A stretch of DNA of 38,628 nucleotides from positions 1 to 38,628 of IMG/VR virus record IMGVR_UViG_3300042868_004422. One strand, 5' to 3'. The translations under genes and the position numbers were made by a program. Under the pieces are notes generated by a model. It saw only the letters and a program-made list of their open reading frames with translations, was not told the DNA's origin and ran no database searches. This document shows, piece after piece, positions 1 to 6,851 of this stretch; the stretch's first letter is position 1, and each line of letters starts with the position of its first letter. Source of the stretch: a virus.

Positions 1-21
1 TTTCAATACAATTGCAGTCAT
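1..21 (-). CDS. Duplicated 5' tip of the DUF2815 ssDNA-binding protein gene
   Basis: These bases hold the ATG (19-21) and the first seven codons of the gene found complete at 37992-38522. The fragment exists only because of the terminal overlap. On the circle the ssDNA-binding protein gene lies directly downstream of the DUF2800 gene in the same leftward operon. Confidence 0.9.
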
Positions 22-127
22 GACTTTTTCCTTAGTTAAATAGATCAACGGCGGCTGCACCAAACGCAGGCCGAGGATCGTGTTCTGGGGCCAGCGATGG
101 CTTGCCCCGTGGCTTGATGACGAAATC
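1..127. repeat. Left copy of 127-bp terminal direct repeat
   Basis: Bases 1-127 are identical to 38502-38628. The repeat starts inside the first codons of the DUF2815 gene and ends inside the DUF2800 gene, so it has no boundary of its own. An exact length of 127 equals a common maximum assembly k-mer, so this most likely marks a circular assembly and not a biological terminal repeat. The unit genome is then 38,501 bp. Confidence 0.95.
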
Positions 128-1198
128 GGCGATCTCGTCAGCTTTCGCCCGACCCAGTGCCTTTTCGGCCTGTGTCGGTGAAATTAGTTTTACGGTGTAG
201 GCGGCTTCGCCCAGCAGTGTCTCCAGCGCCTCCGTGGCTGCGTCTTCGTTGCGCCACTGGCGGACGCTGCGGCCCTCGACCAGCTTGTAGCCAGGCAGGA
301 CACCACCATTGGCCAGTACGCTAGTAGCGTATTCTTCGACGTCGCCGGCCCACGTCTTGAGCATGGACATCTTCGGCAGGAGCTTTGCGATCTCATCGAC
401 CGACAACAGGTTCGGCGACACCGGCTGCACGTCGGCATCCAGATCGTCGAACTTGCCCAGCGCCAGTTCGTAGTTGTGCTTGGCGAGTGCCTTACACGTC
501 GCACGGGCCTTGCAGAAGCGACACGCCTTGTCGCCAGGGGCGAATGTCAAGTCGCCGTCATTGGCCTTGCCGGCAGCAGGGCGCACAACCTCGTCGGCCC
601 ACTTGAGAAGATCGGAGACAGAGATGCTGTACTCGCTGACATAGTCGAGGCGCGGCATGTGGATGTGCAGCACGAACGTGTCGATCTCGTACAAGGCGCC
701 GAACGTCTGCCACACGCCAAGCGCGTAGAGCATGGCCTGTTCGTTACGGTGGGCGCTGACCTTCACGCCTTGGCCGAACTTCAGGTCGATGACGTGGCAC
801 AGGCCATCGCCGACGACGATGGCGTCGGATGTGCCAAAGCCGGCTGGCACCCACTGCGTGAACTCGACACGCTGTTCGACCAGGAGGACAGAGCCGGCGG
901 TCGTCGCGTGGACGTTGCGGACATAGTCCACATAGTCGGCGACGTGGTTGGCCATGTCGGTCGTGACCTTCCAACCCTCAAGCTCGTCGCCCACCATCTC
1001 CTGCGGGTCGATCTCTTCACGCAGGCACCACTCGGCCAGTGCGTGTGCGGCAGTGCCTTCAGCAGCGAAGACGCTGCCTTCGTCGGGCATACCGGCTTCC
1101 AGCGTCACGCTGCCGTGGCAGTGAAGCCAACGGTGTGCTGACGATGGGGACAGCTTGGCGTGTGCCGGTGCTGCCTCTTCGAACATCTCAATCTGCAT
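32..1198 (-). CDS. DUF2800 family PD-(D/E)XK (Cas4/RecB-like) nuclease
   Basis: This is a 388-aa phage recombination or repair nuclease of the DUF2800 family, related to the RecB/Cas4 fold. The fold's signatures are visible: the helix motif AAEGTAAH (E47, H52), GTSD (D125), the core VIDLK (D138, K140) and NEQAMLYA (Q154, Y158). An early Cys (C27) and a late C-X2-C-X5-C cluster (C226, C229, C235) could hold an iron-sulfur cluster as in Cas4 and AddB; that is inference. The start follows GGAAGG and lies 11 bp inside the upstream methyltransferase gene, implying translational coupling. Its neighbours are the ssDNA-binding protein and polymerase genes, so it probably processes DNA ends during replication or recombination. 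Confidence 0.88.
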   Translation of the reverse strand: MQIEMFEEAAPAHAKLSPSSAHRWLHCHGSVTLEAGMPDEGSVFAAEGTAAHALAEWCLREEIDPQEMVGDELEGWKVTTDMANHVADYVDYVRNVHATTAGSVLLVEQRVEFTQWVPAGFGTSDAIVVGDGLCHVIDLKFGQGVKVSAHRNEQAMLYALGVWQTFGALYEIDTFVLHIHMPRLDYVSEYSISVSDLLKWADEVVRPAAGKANDGDLTFAPGDKACRFCKARATCKALAKHNYELALGKFDDLDADVQPVSPNLLSVDEIAKLLPKMSMLKTWAGDVEEYATSVLANGGVLPGYKLVEGRSVRQWRNEDAATEALETLLGEAAYTVKLISPTQAEKALGRAKADEIADFVIKPRGKPSLAPEHDPRPAFGAAAVDLFN

Positions 1199-1805
1199 TC
1201 TTCATTCCTTCCAATTGGCCCCACTGGGCAGTCATTGCTTCAGCGATGCCGGTGTAGGTTTCGCTCCTGATCTTCCAGCGGTCGGCGCTGGGCGGCAGGC
1301 GGTTCTGACCACTGTCGGTCTGGTTCGCCCACCGCTTTTTGCCGTCCACGATGCGCGGCTCCACGATGGTTGTCGGTACAAGAAGCGGTAGATTCTTGAG
1401 CCAAAGACAAGTCGCTTTGCTGGCGTCATGCCCGAACTGCCACGGCTGGATCGTCTGGTCGGCCTTACGGATGCGAGTACCGATGCAGCCGATAGGGTTC
1501 TCCAGTGCGATACGCGGGACAGGGGCGTCAAGCAGAAACTGCACGAAGGCCAGTGCTTCTTCCGTTTGTTCGGCTCGGCCAGGAACGCGCTTGTTCCAGT
1601 GAAGGCCGGAGGAACACAGGTATGTGCAGGGCGGGTGAGCCACCATCAAATCCCAACCGTCATTGATGATGTCGCGCACGTCGCCTTGGTAGTGCGGTCC
1701 CTCGACATCGGTCGGCAGCAGATCGCATGACAGTGCGTCGTGGCCGGTGGCTAGGAACGCATCGCGCACAGTGCCGCTGTATTCACAGGCAACAAGAACC
1801 CTCAT
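1188..1805 (-). CDS. Phage DNA cytosine methyltransferase-like protein
   Basis: A 205-aa protein with the C5-cytosine methyltransferase layout in miniature: the SAM-binding start [17 protein letters not shown], the acidic SCDLLPTD turn (about 27-33), the catalytic PPC loop (58-60; C60 nucleophile) and ENP (102-104). It is much shorter than bacterial Dcm-type enzymes (over 300 aa) and has no obvious target recognition domain, as in many phage relatives. The ATG at 1805 has AAAGGGA upstream; a longer frame to 1868 overlaps the small membrane gene and is unlikely. Possible role: self-modification against host restriction or regulatory methylation. No cognate nuclease is adjacent, so it is probably an orphan. 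Confidence 0.75.
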   Translation of the reverse strand: MRVLVACEYSGTVRDAFLATGHDALSCDLLPTDVEGPHYQGDVRDIINDGWDLMVAHPPCTYLCSSGLHWNKRVPGRAEQTEEALAFVQFLLDAPVPRIALENPIGCIGTRIRKADQTIQPWQFGHDASKATCLWLKNLPLLVPTTIVEPRIVDGKKRWANQTDSGQNRLPPSADRWKIRSETYTGIAEAMTAQWGQLEGMKNAD

Positions 1806-1816
1806 CGAAATCCCTT

Positions 1817-1924
1817 TCAAGTGAATAGAAATATAGCGAACAGCACCAGCCAGAACGCCCCGCACCACGACAGTGCGGTGATGCAGCCCCGCGCTGGGCG
1901 CAGTGCGTCGTCTTCGTCACGCAT
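1817..1924 (-). CDS. 35-aa single-pass membrane peptide
   Basis: This small frame encodes a charged N-terminus (MRDEDDALRPARG) followed by a hydrophobic segment of about 20 residues ending FWLVLFAIFLFT, a clear transmembrane helix. Its ATG overlaps the end of the upstream 58-aa gene by 8 bp, and its stop is 12 bp before the methyltransferase ATG. It fits exactly into a gap that would otherwise be empty in a tightly packed operon. No family is recognised. The predicted topology has the charged end in the cytoplasm. A role in superinfection exclusion or membrane signalling is speculative. Confidence 0.6.
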   Translation of the reverse strand: MRDEDDALRPARGCITALSWCGAFWLVLFAIFLFT

Positions 1925-2093
1925 TGGTCCGCTCCAGTTCTCGCAACACCTGTTCAGGCGTGAGCTTGACGAGGTAGCCATTCGCACGGCTCCATTCGCC
2001 AGTGGCTTTGGATAGCTCGGCGTCGATGACCCGAAACTTAGCGCGCATCTTGTTGCGCTTCTTAATGAGCGTTTTGACCAAGGCGTCAGTCAT
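1917..2093 (-). CDS. 58-aa hypothetical early protein, basic and helical
   Basis: This frame starts MTDALVKTLIKKRNKMRAKF and ends LVKLTPEQVLRELERTNA. It looks like a two-helix protein, with a basic first helix and an acidic amphipathic last helix. Its ATG overlaps the stop of the upstream gene by 8 bp (ATGACTGA, 2086-2093), and the next gene overlaps its stop by 8 bp. This chain of couplings supports it as real despite its size. I do not recognise a family. Its position at the head of the early leftward operon suggests a host takeover or regulatory role, without direct evidence. Confidence 0.65.
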   Translation of the reverse strand: MTDALVKTLIKKRNKMRAKFRVIDAELSKATGEWSRANGYLVKLTPEQVLRELERTNA

Positions 2094-2400
2094 TGATCAT
2101 CTCCGCTTTGGCGATGAGCGCGGCCCATTCGGCGGGTGGGACGTCGGACAGCTTCTTGTGCGGTGCCAGCAGTTGTTTGACGGTGCCAGCGCCGTGCTTG
2201 CCGCTGACCTTGGTCAGAACAGCGCGGACGTCTTCAAGGGTGACGACGGCGCCTGGTTCGATCTGCGGTGTGGGTTCAGCAACTGGCGCGGGCTGCTTCT
2301 TATTTTCAGCGGCCTCTAAAAAACCAAGGATCACACCTAGGTCATCGTGAAACTCGGCCACTGCGCTGTGCAGTGCCTTCAATAGTTCTTCGTTAGTCAT
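2086..2400 (-). CDS. 104-aa hypothetical early protein, first gene of leftward operon
   Basis: The ATG at 2400 is preceded by AGGAGA with an 8-base spacer; the upstream GTG at 2421 would place that ribosome site inside the gene. The N-terminal half is an acidic helix, then a Pro/Ala linker (about 38-48). The C-terminal domain (about 52-104) contains VTLEDVRAVLTKVSG and LSDVPPAEWAALIAKAE. A similar C-terminal pattern occurs in small phage replication-region proteins sometimes labelled rRNA biogenesis protein; I treat that label as unreliable. It is the promoter-proximal gene of the operon that continues through the methyltransferase to the DNA polymerase. Function unknown. Confidence 0.75.
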   Translation of the reverse strand: MTNEELLKALHSAVAEFHDDLGVILGFLEAAENKKQPAPVAEPTPQIEPGAVVTLEDVRAVLTKVSGKHGAGTVKQLLAPHKKLSDVPPAEWAALIAKAEMIND

Positions 2401-2496
2401 TTTGAATTCTCCTGTTGACACTTTGTATCGGCGCTGTAAATGTGCGGCGACAACCCCTAGTTAGCAACTCACAATTATGTGTCAAGGAGAAAAATG
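2401..2496. promoter_or_regulatory. Divergent early control region with inverted TTGACAC boxes
   Basis: This gap separates the leftward operon (start 2400) from the rightward HTH gene (start 2497). It holds TTGACAC at 2415-2421 on the plus strand and its exact inverted copy GTGTCAA at 2479-2485. Each reads as a consensus -35 box pointing inward, so the two promoters would face each other and overlap. The -10 matches at normal spacing are poor (around 2437-2443 on plus, around 2457-2463 on minus). The pair could therefore also be an operator read by the adjacent HTH protein. Either reading makes this the early genetic switch. Confidence 0.55.
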
Positions 2497-2757
2497 ATGA
2501 TTAAAGACGAAGAAAAGAAAATTCGTGCAGCGGTCGAGCGAGTGGCCCAGATCGCGACCGGCGGCAACATGCGTCGGCTGTGCGGCGTTCTCGGCGTGTC
2601 CACGCAGGCTCTATACAAGTGGGTCGTCGATGGTGTGCCAGTGAAGCGCGCACTTCAGATGTCCATGCTCACCAAGGGTGAAGTGCAGTGGCACGAACTC
2701 TGCCCACACGTTGCCGAAGAGCTTCGCCTGAGCTTGCTGGCGGCGGTGTCGAAGTGA
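2497..2757 (+). CDS. Cro/YdaS-like HTH regulator
   Basis: An 86-aa helix-turn-helix protein. The motif MRRLCGVLGVSTQALYKW (about 25-42) followed by VPVKRAL and a tryptophan-containing tail resembles the YdaS/Cro group of small phage repressors. Two adjacent ATGs occur (2494 and 2497); the AAGGAG at 2484-2489 is better spaced (7 bases) to 2497. It is the first gene of the rightward early arm, directly beside the divergent boxes, and the next gene overlaps its end by 4 bp. It probably binds that control region to shape the lytic/lysogenic choice, opposing the XRE repressor at 5898-6179. Function by family, target by inference. Confidence 0.75.
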   Translation: MIKDEEKKIRAAVERVAQIATGGNMRRLCGVLGVSTQALYKWVVDGVPVKRALQMSMLTKGEVQWHELCPHVAEELRLSLLAAVSK

Positions 2758-3023
2758 AGACGCTTGACGATTTTCTCGCGATGCAGGAGCAGCTGGCGGA
2801 ACAGGATTTGCTGAAGAGCGGCGACCTCGTCAATCACCCGCCTCACTACAAGCAGGGCGGCATCGAATGTATCGACGCCATCGAATCGGCATTGACACCG
2901 GAAGAGTTTCGCGGGCATTGCAAGGCGAATGCGCTTAAGTACATCTGGCGTGAGAAGCACAAAGGCCAAGACGAGAGCCTGAGAAAGGCCATTTGGTATT
3001 TGAACCGCGCCCTTGGCGAATAA
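2754..3023 (+). CDS. DUF3310 (SaV-like) nucleotide kinase-type phage protein
   Basis: An 89-aa protein starting with GTG in a GTGA overlap with the HTH gene. The diagnostic DUF3310 pattern is present: VNHPPHYKQGGIECIDAIE (about 26-44), then FRGHCKANALKYIWREK and LRKAIWYLNRAL at the end. The family is widespread in phages and often sits with replication genes. It is frequently annotated as a nucleotide kinase, but its activity is not established. An in-frame ATG at 2781 lacks a ribosome site, so the GTG is preferred. It lies just before the primase-helicase, consistent with a replication-associated role. Confidence 0.85.
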   Translation: MKTLDDFLAMQEQLAEQDLLKSGDLVNHPPHYKQGGIECIDAIESALTPEEFRGHCKANALKYIWREKHKGQDESLRKAIWYLNRALGE

Positions 3024-3051
3024 AAAAAAGGGCCGTCCCGAAAGACGACCC
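3022..3051 (-). terminator. Minus-strand hairpin followed by eight U residues
   Basis: Read leftward, an imperfect stem (GGG plus CGTC pairing with GACG plus CCC, one mismatch, six-base loop; 3030-3051) runs straight into eight T residues (3029-3022). This is a factor-independent terminator for leftward transcription. The only local genes run rightward, so it would stop antisense transcripts reading back through the primase gene, for example from the repressor at 5898-6179. On the plus strand the U tract is missing, so the early rightward message should pass. Confidence 0.5.
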
Positions 3052-3073
3052 AGTTCGGAGGAAAGGAATTAGA

Positions 3074-5311
3074 GTGTCTTACCTGAAATTACACGGCGCG
3101 CAACTGATAGCAGCAGGGTATTCCCCACTGCCTATTAGGGCAGGGTTCAAAGCGCCGGCCATCAGCGACTGGCAGAATTGCCACGCTGACGCAGACAAGA
3201 TGGATCAGTGGTTAAGCGATCCACGCATGGCGAACTGCGGTGTCGGCATCTTGACCGAGAACACGCCAGCCATCGACATCGACTGCCTCGACAAGGACGT
3301 CAGCTACAAGCTGGTGAAGTGGGTCGAGAACAACATCGGCAAAGCACCGCTGCGGATCGGCAAGAAGCCGAAGGCGCTGATGGTGTTCCGCTGCGACGAG
3401 CCGTTCGGCAAGATTCGGTCGAACGAATATGTGGACATCCTGGGCAACAAGAACGCGGTCGAGGTGCTGGCCAAGGGGCAGCAGTTCGTCGCCTACGCCG
3501 TCCACCCTGATACGCAGCAGCCATACGCTTGGCCGAAGAAGTCGCTGATCGACGTCCCGCACGACGATCTGCCGACGCTGACCAAAGAACAGGCACAAGA
3601 GTTCGTCGCCTATTTCGAAAGCATCATCCCCGAAGACTGGGAACTGTCGCGTAAGGGAGTTAGCACATTTGCGAACTCGGACGACGACGATCTACTGACA
3701 TTGCGGCCAAAGTTGGGCAAAAGTGTGGCCGACCTTGAGGCGTGGATGGAGAGCCTCGACCCCGACTGTGGCCACGATGAGTGGGTGAAGGTCGGCATGG
3801 CGCTGCACCACGAAACAGACGGCGAACCAGAGGGTCTGCGCCTGTGGGATGACTGGTCGAGCCAGAGCGGCAAATATGTCCACGGTGAGTGCGCCAAGCG
3901 GTGGCGCTCGTTCGGTCGCAACACCACCGCCCAGCCGGTGACCGCGGCTTACATCGAAGGCAAGGCCAAGAAGGTCGTGCGTGAAGAGAAGAAGCGCGGC
4001 CTGGTTGACCAGCTGGTCAAGGACTTGGTGTTCGTTCAGGTGTCGGGCAGTGCGCGGGTTATCCGCGAAGACGACATGCAGGACGGCCTGGAGCTTTACG
4101 GCGTCGAGGATTTAACCAAGGAGTTCGCCAACCAGTCGATCCCCGTCAAGTCCGAGAACAAGAAGGGCGAAGAGGTCGTTGACATGGTCAACCCGATCAA
4201 GCTCTGGCTAACCCACCCCGAACGGCGCACAGCGCGTGGACTGGTGTTCCTGCCAGAGGGCCAGAAGATCGGCGCGTACAACCTGTGGCGCGGCTGGTCG
4301 TGTGAGCCAGAAGAGGGTGACGTGTCGATGTTCACCGACTGGATGTTTGACATCATCGCCGACCGCGACGAGACGAACTACAAGTGGATCATGGGCTGGG
4401 CTGCACAGATGGTGCAGGAGCCAATGACCAAGATCGGCGTGGCCTGTGTGCTGCGTGGCCTTAAAGGCACCGGCAAGTCGAAGCTGGGTGAACTGCTGGG
4501 CGGATTGTTCCCGCAGCACCACAAGGTCATCGCGCGCCAAGAGCAGCTGGTCGGCAACTTCAACCGCCATCTGGAAGACTGCCTGCTGCTGCAAGCGGAA
4601 GAGGCGTTCTGGGCCGGCAGCAAGTCTGCTGAAGGCGCACTGAAAGACCTCGTCACCAACCCTCGCATCATGATTGAGCGTAAGGGCGTCGATAGCTACA
4701 TGGCACCGAATTTCACCCGCATCCTGTTCACGTCGAACGAGGAGTGGGTCGTGCCAGCCACGGCAGACGAGCGCCGCTGGGCCGTGTTCGACATCTCCGC
4801 ACGGCGTAAGCAGGACTATGACTTCTACCAGGGGCTACAGAACTGGTACGACCGTGGCGGCAAGAAGCATTTGCTGCACCACCTCAAGACGTTCGATCTG
4901 GCGACGGTCAACGTCCGCACTGCCCCGCAGACGAAGGCGTTGCAGGATCAGCAGATGCGTGGTGGTGACTGCGTCCAGCGTTGGCTGTTCGACTGCCTGA
5001 TGGAAGGCGAGATCAAGGACAGCAAGAGCGGTGCCGTGGTGCAGTTCGGCGAGGTCGAGGCCAACAAGGCCACGATCTACGAGAGCTACCGCAATTCGCT
5101 GCAACGCCACTGGGAAATCAAGAGCGCCAATGCGTTCTGGACGATGGCTGCGCGCTATGACGACGTGTTCGCCAACAGCAGGGGCAAATACGCGGCGGGT
5201 GCGCGATACAAGATATGCACCGTGGCGTCACTGACCGAGGCGCGTCGTCTTTTTTCCAAGAAGCATCAATATCAGGTTGACTGGCCCGATCCTCTCGCTA
5301 TTGAGGACTGA
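3074..5311 (+). CDS. Bifunctional primase-polymerase / SF3-type helicase
   Basis: A 745-aa replication protein. The N-terminal PrimPol domain (about 1-190) has an aspartate pair in AIDIDCLD (about 68-70). A PriCT_2-like segment follows (about 220-285, WMESLDPDCGHDEWVKVGMA). The C-terminal half is a D5/SF3-type ATPase: Walker A GLKGTGKS (462-469), Walker B LLLQAEEAFW (about 504-513), sensor FTSNEEW (about 552-558) and DERRW (about 565). It should open the origin and lay primers for the family A polymerase. The GTG start at 3074 follows GGAGGAAAGGA; a longer frame reaches back to 2993 but ignores that site. The closest idea is the NrS-1/DUF5906 type of phage primase-helicase. Confidence 0.9.
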   Translation: MSYLKLHGAQLIAAGYSPLPIRAGFKAPAISDWQNCHADADKMDQWLSDPRMANCGVGILTENTPAIDIDCLDKDVSYKLVKWVENNIGKAPLRIGKKPKALMVFRCDEPFGKIRSNEYVDILGNKNAVEVLAKGQQFVAYAVHPDTQQPYAWPKKSLIDVPHDDLPTLTKEQAQEFVAYFESIIPEDWELSRKGVSTFANSDDDDLLTLRPKLGKSVADLEAWMESLDPDCGHDEWVKVGMALHHETDGEPEGLRLWDDWSSQSGKYVHGECAKRWRSFGRNTTAQPVTAAYIEGKAKKVVREEKKRGLVDQLVKDLVFVQVSGSARVIREDDMQDGLELYGVEDLTKEFANQSIPVKSENKKGEEVVDMVNPIKLWLTHPERRTARGLVFLPEGQKIGAYNLWRGWSCEPEEGDVSMFTDWMFDIIADRDETNYKWIMGWAAQMVQEPMTKIGVACVLRGLKGTGKSKLGELLGGLFPQHHKVIARQEQLVGNFNRHLEDCLLLQAEEAFWAGSKSAEGALKDLVTNPRIMIERKGVDSYMAPNFTRILFTSNEEWVVPATADERRWAVFDISARRKQDYDFYQGLQNWYDRGGKKHLLHHLKTFDLATVNVRTAPQTKALQDQQMRGGDCVQRWLFDCLMEGEIKDSKSGAVVQFGEVEANKATIYESYRNSLQRHWEIKSANAFWTMAARYDDVFANSRGKYAAGARYKICTVASLTEARRLFSKKHQYQVDWPDPLAIED

Positions 5312-5337
5312 CAATAAGAAGAAAGGAAAAGTGAAAA

Positions 5338-5808
5338 GTGAAAGACGTCAATCTAACCGAAGACACGCTCAACCACATGCCGGCCATTGTCCGCATTGCT
5401 GGTGAGTACAAGATCACCATCATGGAACTGCTGGGGCCAAGCAAGCAGGAGAAGCTGGTCGCGGCGCGTACCGCCTTGTGCCGCTTGCTTCACGGCGCGG
5501 GTGTGCCAATCGCTACCGTCGCCAGGGTGGTCGGTCGTGACCGCAGTTCGGTGCGGAACCTGTTAGAGCGCAGGGTCAACCCGACGCCAGCGTTCTTTGA
5601 GAGGCGTGAAGTCGCCGATCCACCGCCGCGTGAACACACGGCACAACGCTACAAACATGCTTGCAAGCGCGGGTCGAAGGCTCTGGCCGATGCGATCTTC
5701 GCCAGCGGCAAGACACACGGCCCGATGTCCGAGAAACAACAGATCGACGCCCTGATTTGGTGCCGCGACGGACTGAAGAATCTTCATGCGACGGGGTGGA
5801 TGGTGTGA
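5338..5808 (+). CDS. DnaA domain IV-like DNA-binding protein
   Basis: A 156-aa protein with a GTG start after AAAGGA. Residues about 20-78 resemble the C-terminal, double-stranded DNA-binding domain of the bacterial initiator DnaA: YKITIMELLGPSKQEKLV, then a basic helix (AARTALCRLL) and the helix-turn-helix IATVARVVGRDRSSVRNLL. The histidine-threonine pair of the DnaA signature (DHTTV) is RSSV here, so the recognised box may differ. No AAA+ domain is present. The remainder (80-156) is not recognised and has a late helix (EKQQIDALIWCRDGLKNL). Being next to the primase-helicase, it could be the origin-recognition partner; the mirror array at 9604-10057 is one possible target. Confidence 0.7.
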   Translation: MKDVNLTEDTLNHMPAIVRIAGEYKITIMELLGPSKQEKLVAARTALCRLLHGAGVPIATVARVVGRDRSSVRNLLERRVNPTPAFFERREVADPPPREHTAQRYKHACKRGSKALADAIFASGKTHGPMSEKQQIDALIWCRDGLKNLHATGWMV

Positions 5809-5882
5809 CCCTGCGCCAGTTCCTTTGGGAGAACTTCGGCTGGGACATCTACGAATGGGGCGACGAGGACATCAGGTTCTAG
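5805..5882 (+). CDS. Possible 25-aa acidic-aromatic peptide
   Basis: A GTG at 5805 overlaps the DnaA-like gene stop as GTGA. It opens a short frame starting VTLRQFLWENFGWDIYEW and ending DEDIRF before TAG. The overlap matches the style of neighbouring junctions, and the composition (five aromatics, strong net acidity) is not typical of random frames here. Upstream purines (GGGGTGGATG) could act as a weak ribosome site. No family recognised; it could equally be a non-coding tail of the operon. Confidence 0.35.
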   Translation: MTLRQFLWENFGWDIYEWGDEDIRF

Positions 5883-5891
5883 GTCGCCCCA
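5856..5891. terminator. Inverted repeat between convergent genes, possible terminator
   Basis: TGGGGCGAC (5856-5864) pairs perfectly with GTCGCCCCA (5883-5891) across an 18-base loop. It lies exactly where the rightward early operon meets the leftward repressor gene. There is no U tract, so it may be factor-dependent or simply an mRNA 3'-end stabiliser. Confidence 0.4.
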
Positions 5892-5897
5892 GGCGCG

Positions 5898-6179
5898 TCA
5901 GAATATCGACGTGTCGAACGGCTGGCCAAGGAAGTCCAGCATATCTTTCCGCTTGCCGGCCATGATCGACTCGCGCTTGGCTGCGAGGATTTGCAGCACC
6001 GTGATCGCGGCCTTGGGTGCAGCGATGGTGCCACGCTCCCAGCATTTATATGTGAAGTAGCAGACGCCGATTGCTTTGGCGGCTGTCCTCTGCGTCAACC
6101 CCCCGCGCTTGCGGATAGCGCGAAGCTCTTGATGAGTGATCAGGAAGGGGCGTTTTTGTGGTCCGAATGTGCCAGGCAT
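5898..6179 (-). CDS. XRE-family HTH repressor candidate
   Basis: A 93-aa protein with a central helix-turn-helix, RGGLTQRTAAKAIGVCYFTY (about 26-44) followed by KCWERG, typical of Cro/C1 XRE domains. It lacks a LexA/S24 peptidase domain, so induction would not use RecA-driven self-cleavage of this protein. The start ATG at 6179 has AAAGGG touching it with no spacer, too close for a normal ribosome site. A -35/-10 pair placed so that transcription begins at or near the ATG suggests a leaderless message. It stands alone, convergent with the primase operon. It is the best candidate for the lysogeny repressor; an antitoxin is an alternative, but no toxin gene is next to it. Confidence 0.7.
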   Translation of the reverse strand: MPGTFGPQKRPFLITHQELRAIRKRGGLTQRTAAKAIGVCYFTYKCWERGTIAAPKAAITVLQILAAKRESIMAGKRKDMLDFLGQPFDTSIF

Positions 6180-6184
6180 CCCTT

Positions 6185-6213
6185 TGTTTAGCGTGAGGGG
6201 GTGAGTAATGCAA
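6185..6213 (-). promoter_or_regulatory. Candidate repressor promoter giving a leaderless mRNA
   Basis: On the minus strand TTGCAT (6213-6208) is followed after exactly 17 bases by TAAACA (6190-6185). The repressor ATG begins only five bases downstream, so the predicted start site falls in or beside the start codon. This resembles lambda PRM, whose cI message is leaderless. It would explain the missing ribosome-binding site. Confidence 0.45.
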
Positions 6214-6367
6214 CCTTTATGGGGGTATCCCCGCGGCGCCAGGGTTCCAATTCATTTGTAAATTCTGATCGAATTGAAATTTGCCCACGCCAACCGGTTT
6301 TGTATCTCCATATATTTTGGCGAATGGATTGCAATTTTCCCGACGCATTTCTGCGGTTTCTGGTCGT

Positions 6368-6442
6368 GGGCGCATGGCGCTAGGGCGCATGGCGCTAGGG
6401 CGCATGGCGCTAGGGCGCATGGCGATAGGGCGCATGGCGATA
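6368..6442. repeat. Five tandem 15-bp repeats (iteron-like)
   Basis: Unit GGGCGCATGGCGCTA occurs three times in perfect tandem (6368-6412), then twice as GGGCGCATGGCGATA (6413-6442). Frames crossing it give only pentapeptide-repeat nonsense. The 333-base gap 6214-6546 that holds it has no convincing gene; it also has an AT-rich stretch around 6245-6355 and the GC-rich repeats at 6454-6522. Tandem arrays of this kind act as initiator or regulator binding sites in other replicons; the role here is unknown. Confidence 0.7.
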
Positions 6443-6453
6443 GGGCGCGATTA

Positions 6454-6522
6454 GGCGGGCCGCGAATAGGCGCGCGGATAGTTGCCGCCATAGGCGGGCC
6501 GCGATTGGGCGGGCCGCGATTG
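6454..6522. repeat. GC-rich repeats GGCGGGCCGCGA
   Basis: Three copies of GGCGGGCCGCGA lie at 6454-6465, 6493-6504 and 6508-6519. The last two are in register with the same 15-bp period as the neighbouring iteron-like array (6493 to 6508). The two repeat types together make a 150-bp block of short-period repeats at the left edge of the accessory island. Confidence 0.6.
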
Positions 6523-6546
6523 GGCGATTGATTAGGGCGCATGGGC

Positions 6547-6804
6547 TTAGACTTTAAAACGCCTTGCCGCCGCTATGGCGCCCGCTTCGTTCCATATGTC
6601 TATTGCATCGTCTAAGACGGCGTCGTCTGCGTCGTTCCATAGCGGAACGCCTAGCCGCTTAAACGCGGACTCCATTGCCATATTAGTGTCGCAATAATCG
6701 TCCGGCCAAGCTTGGCCGCTTGTGACGCTTTGCAATTGCTTTTCGTCAAGCCAAGCGGCCAACGTTTCGCAATAGGCGTCTGCGATCCTTTCGGATTGTG
6801 TCAT
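6547..6804 (-). CDS. 85-aa hypothetical cargo protein, acidic
   Basis: The ATG at 6804 follows AAGGAAAG with about eight bases of spacing; the longer frame to 6942 runs through a terminator and is rejected. The protein starts MTQSERIADAYCETLAAW and ends AIAAARRFKV. It is acidic and helical, with a DDAVLDDAIDIW run near residues 61-72. I recognise no family. It is the last gene of the leftward accessory series and is separated from its upstream neighbour by a strong bidirectional hairpin (6852-6885), so it may have its own transcript. Codon use (ATA, CTA, AGG) differs from the phage core. Confidence 0.6.
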   Translation of the reverse strand: MTQSERIADAYCETLAAWLDEKQLQSVTSGQAWPDDYCDTNMAMESAFKRLGVPLWNDADDAVLDDAIDIWNEAGAIAAARRFKV

Positions 6805-6851
6805 TGTGTTGCTTTCCTTACTGGCCAAGGCTTGATTGCCTAGCGCCATGA

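Noticed and set aside
2993-3073. N-terminal extension of the primase-helicase
   Set aside because: It overlaps the DUF3310 end and the hairpin; the strong GGAGGAAAGGA site selects the GTG at 3074.
6217-6542. Frames with pentapeptide repeats (MRPSA-type, ARAHG-type)
   Set aside because: They arise mechanically from the 15-bp tandem repeats in several frames on both strands; no ribosome sites or known family.
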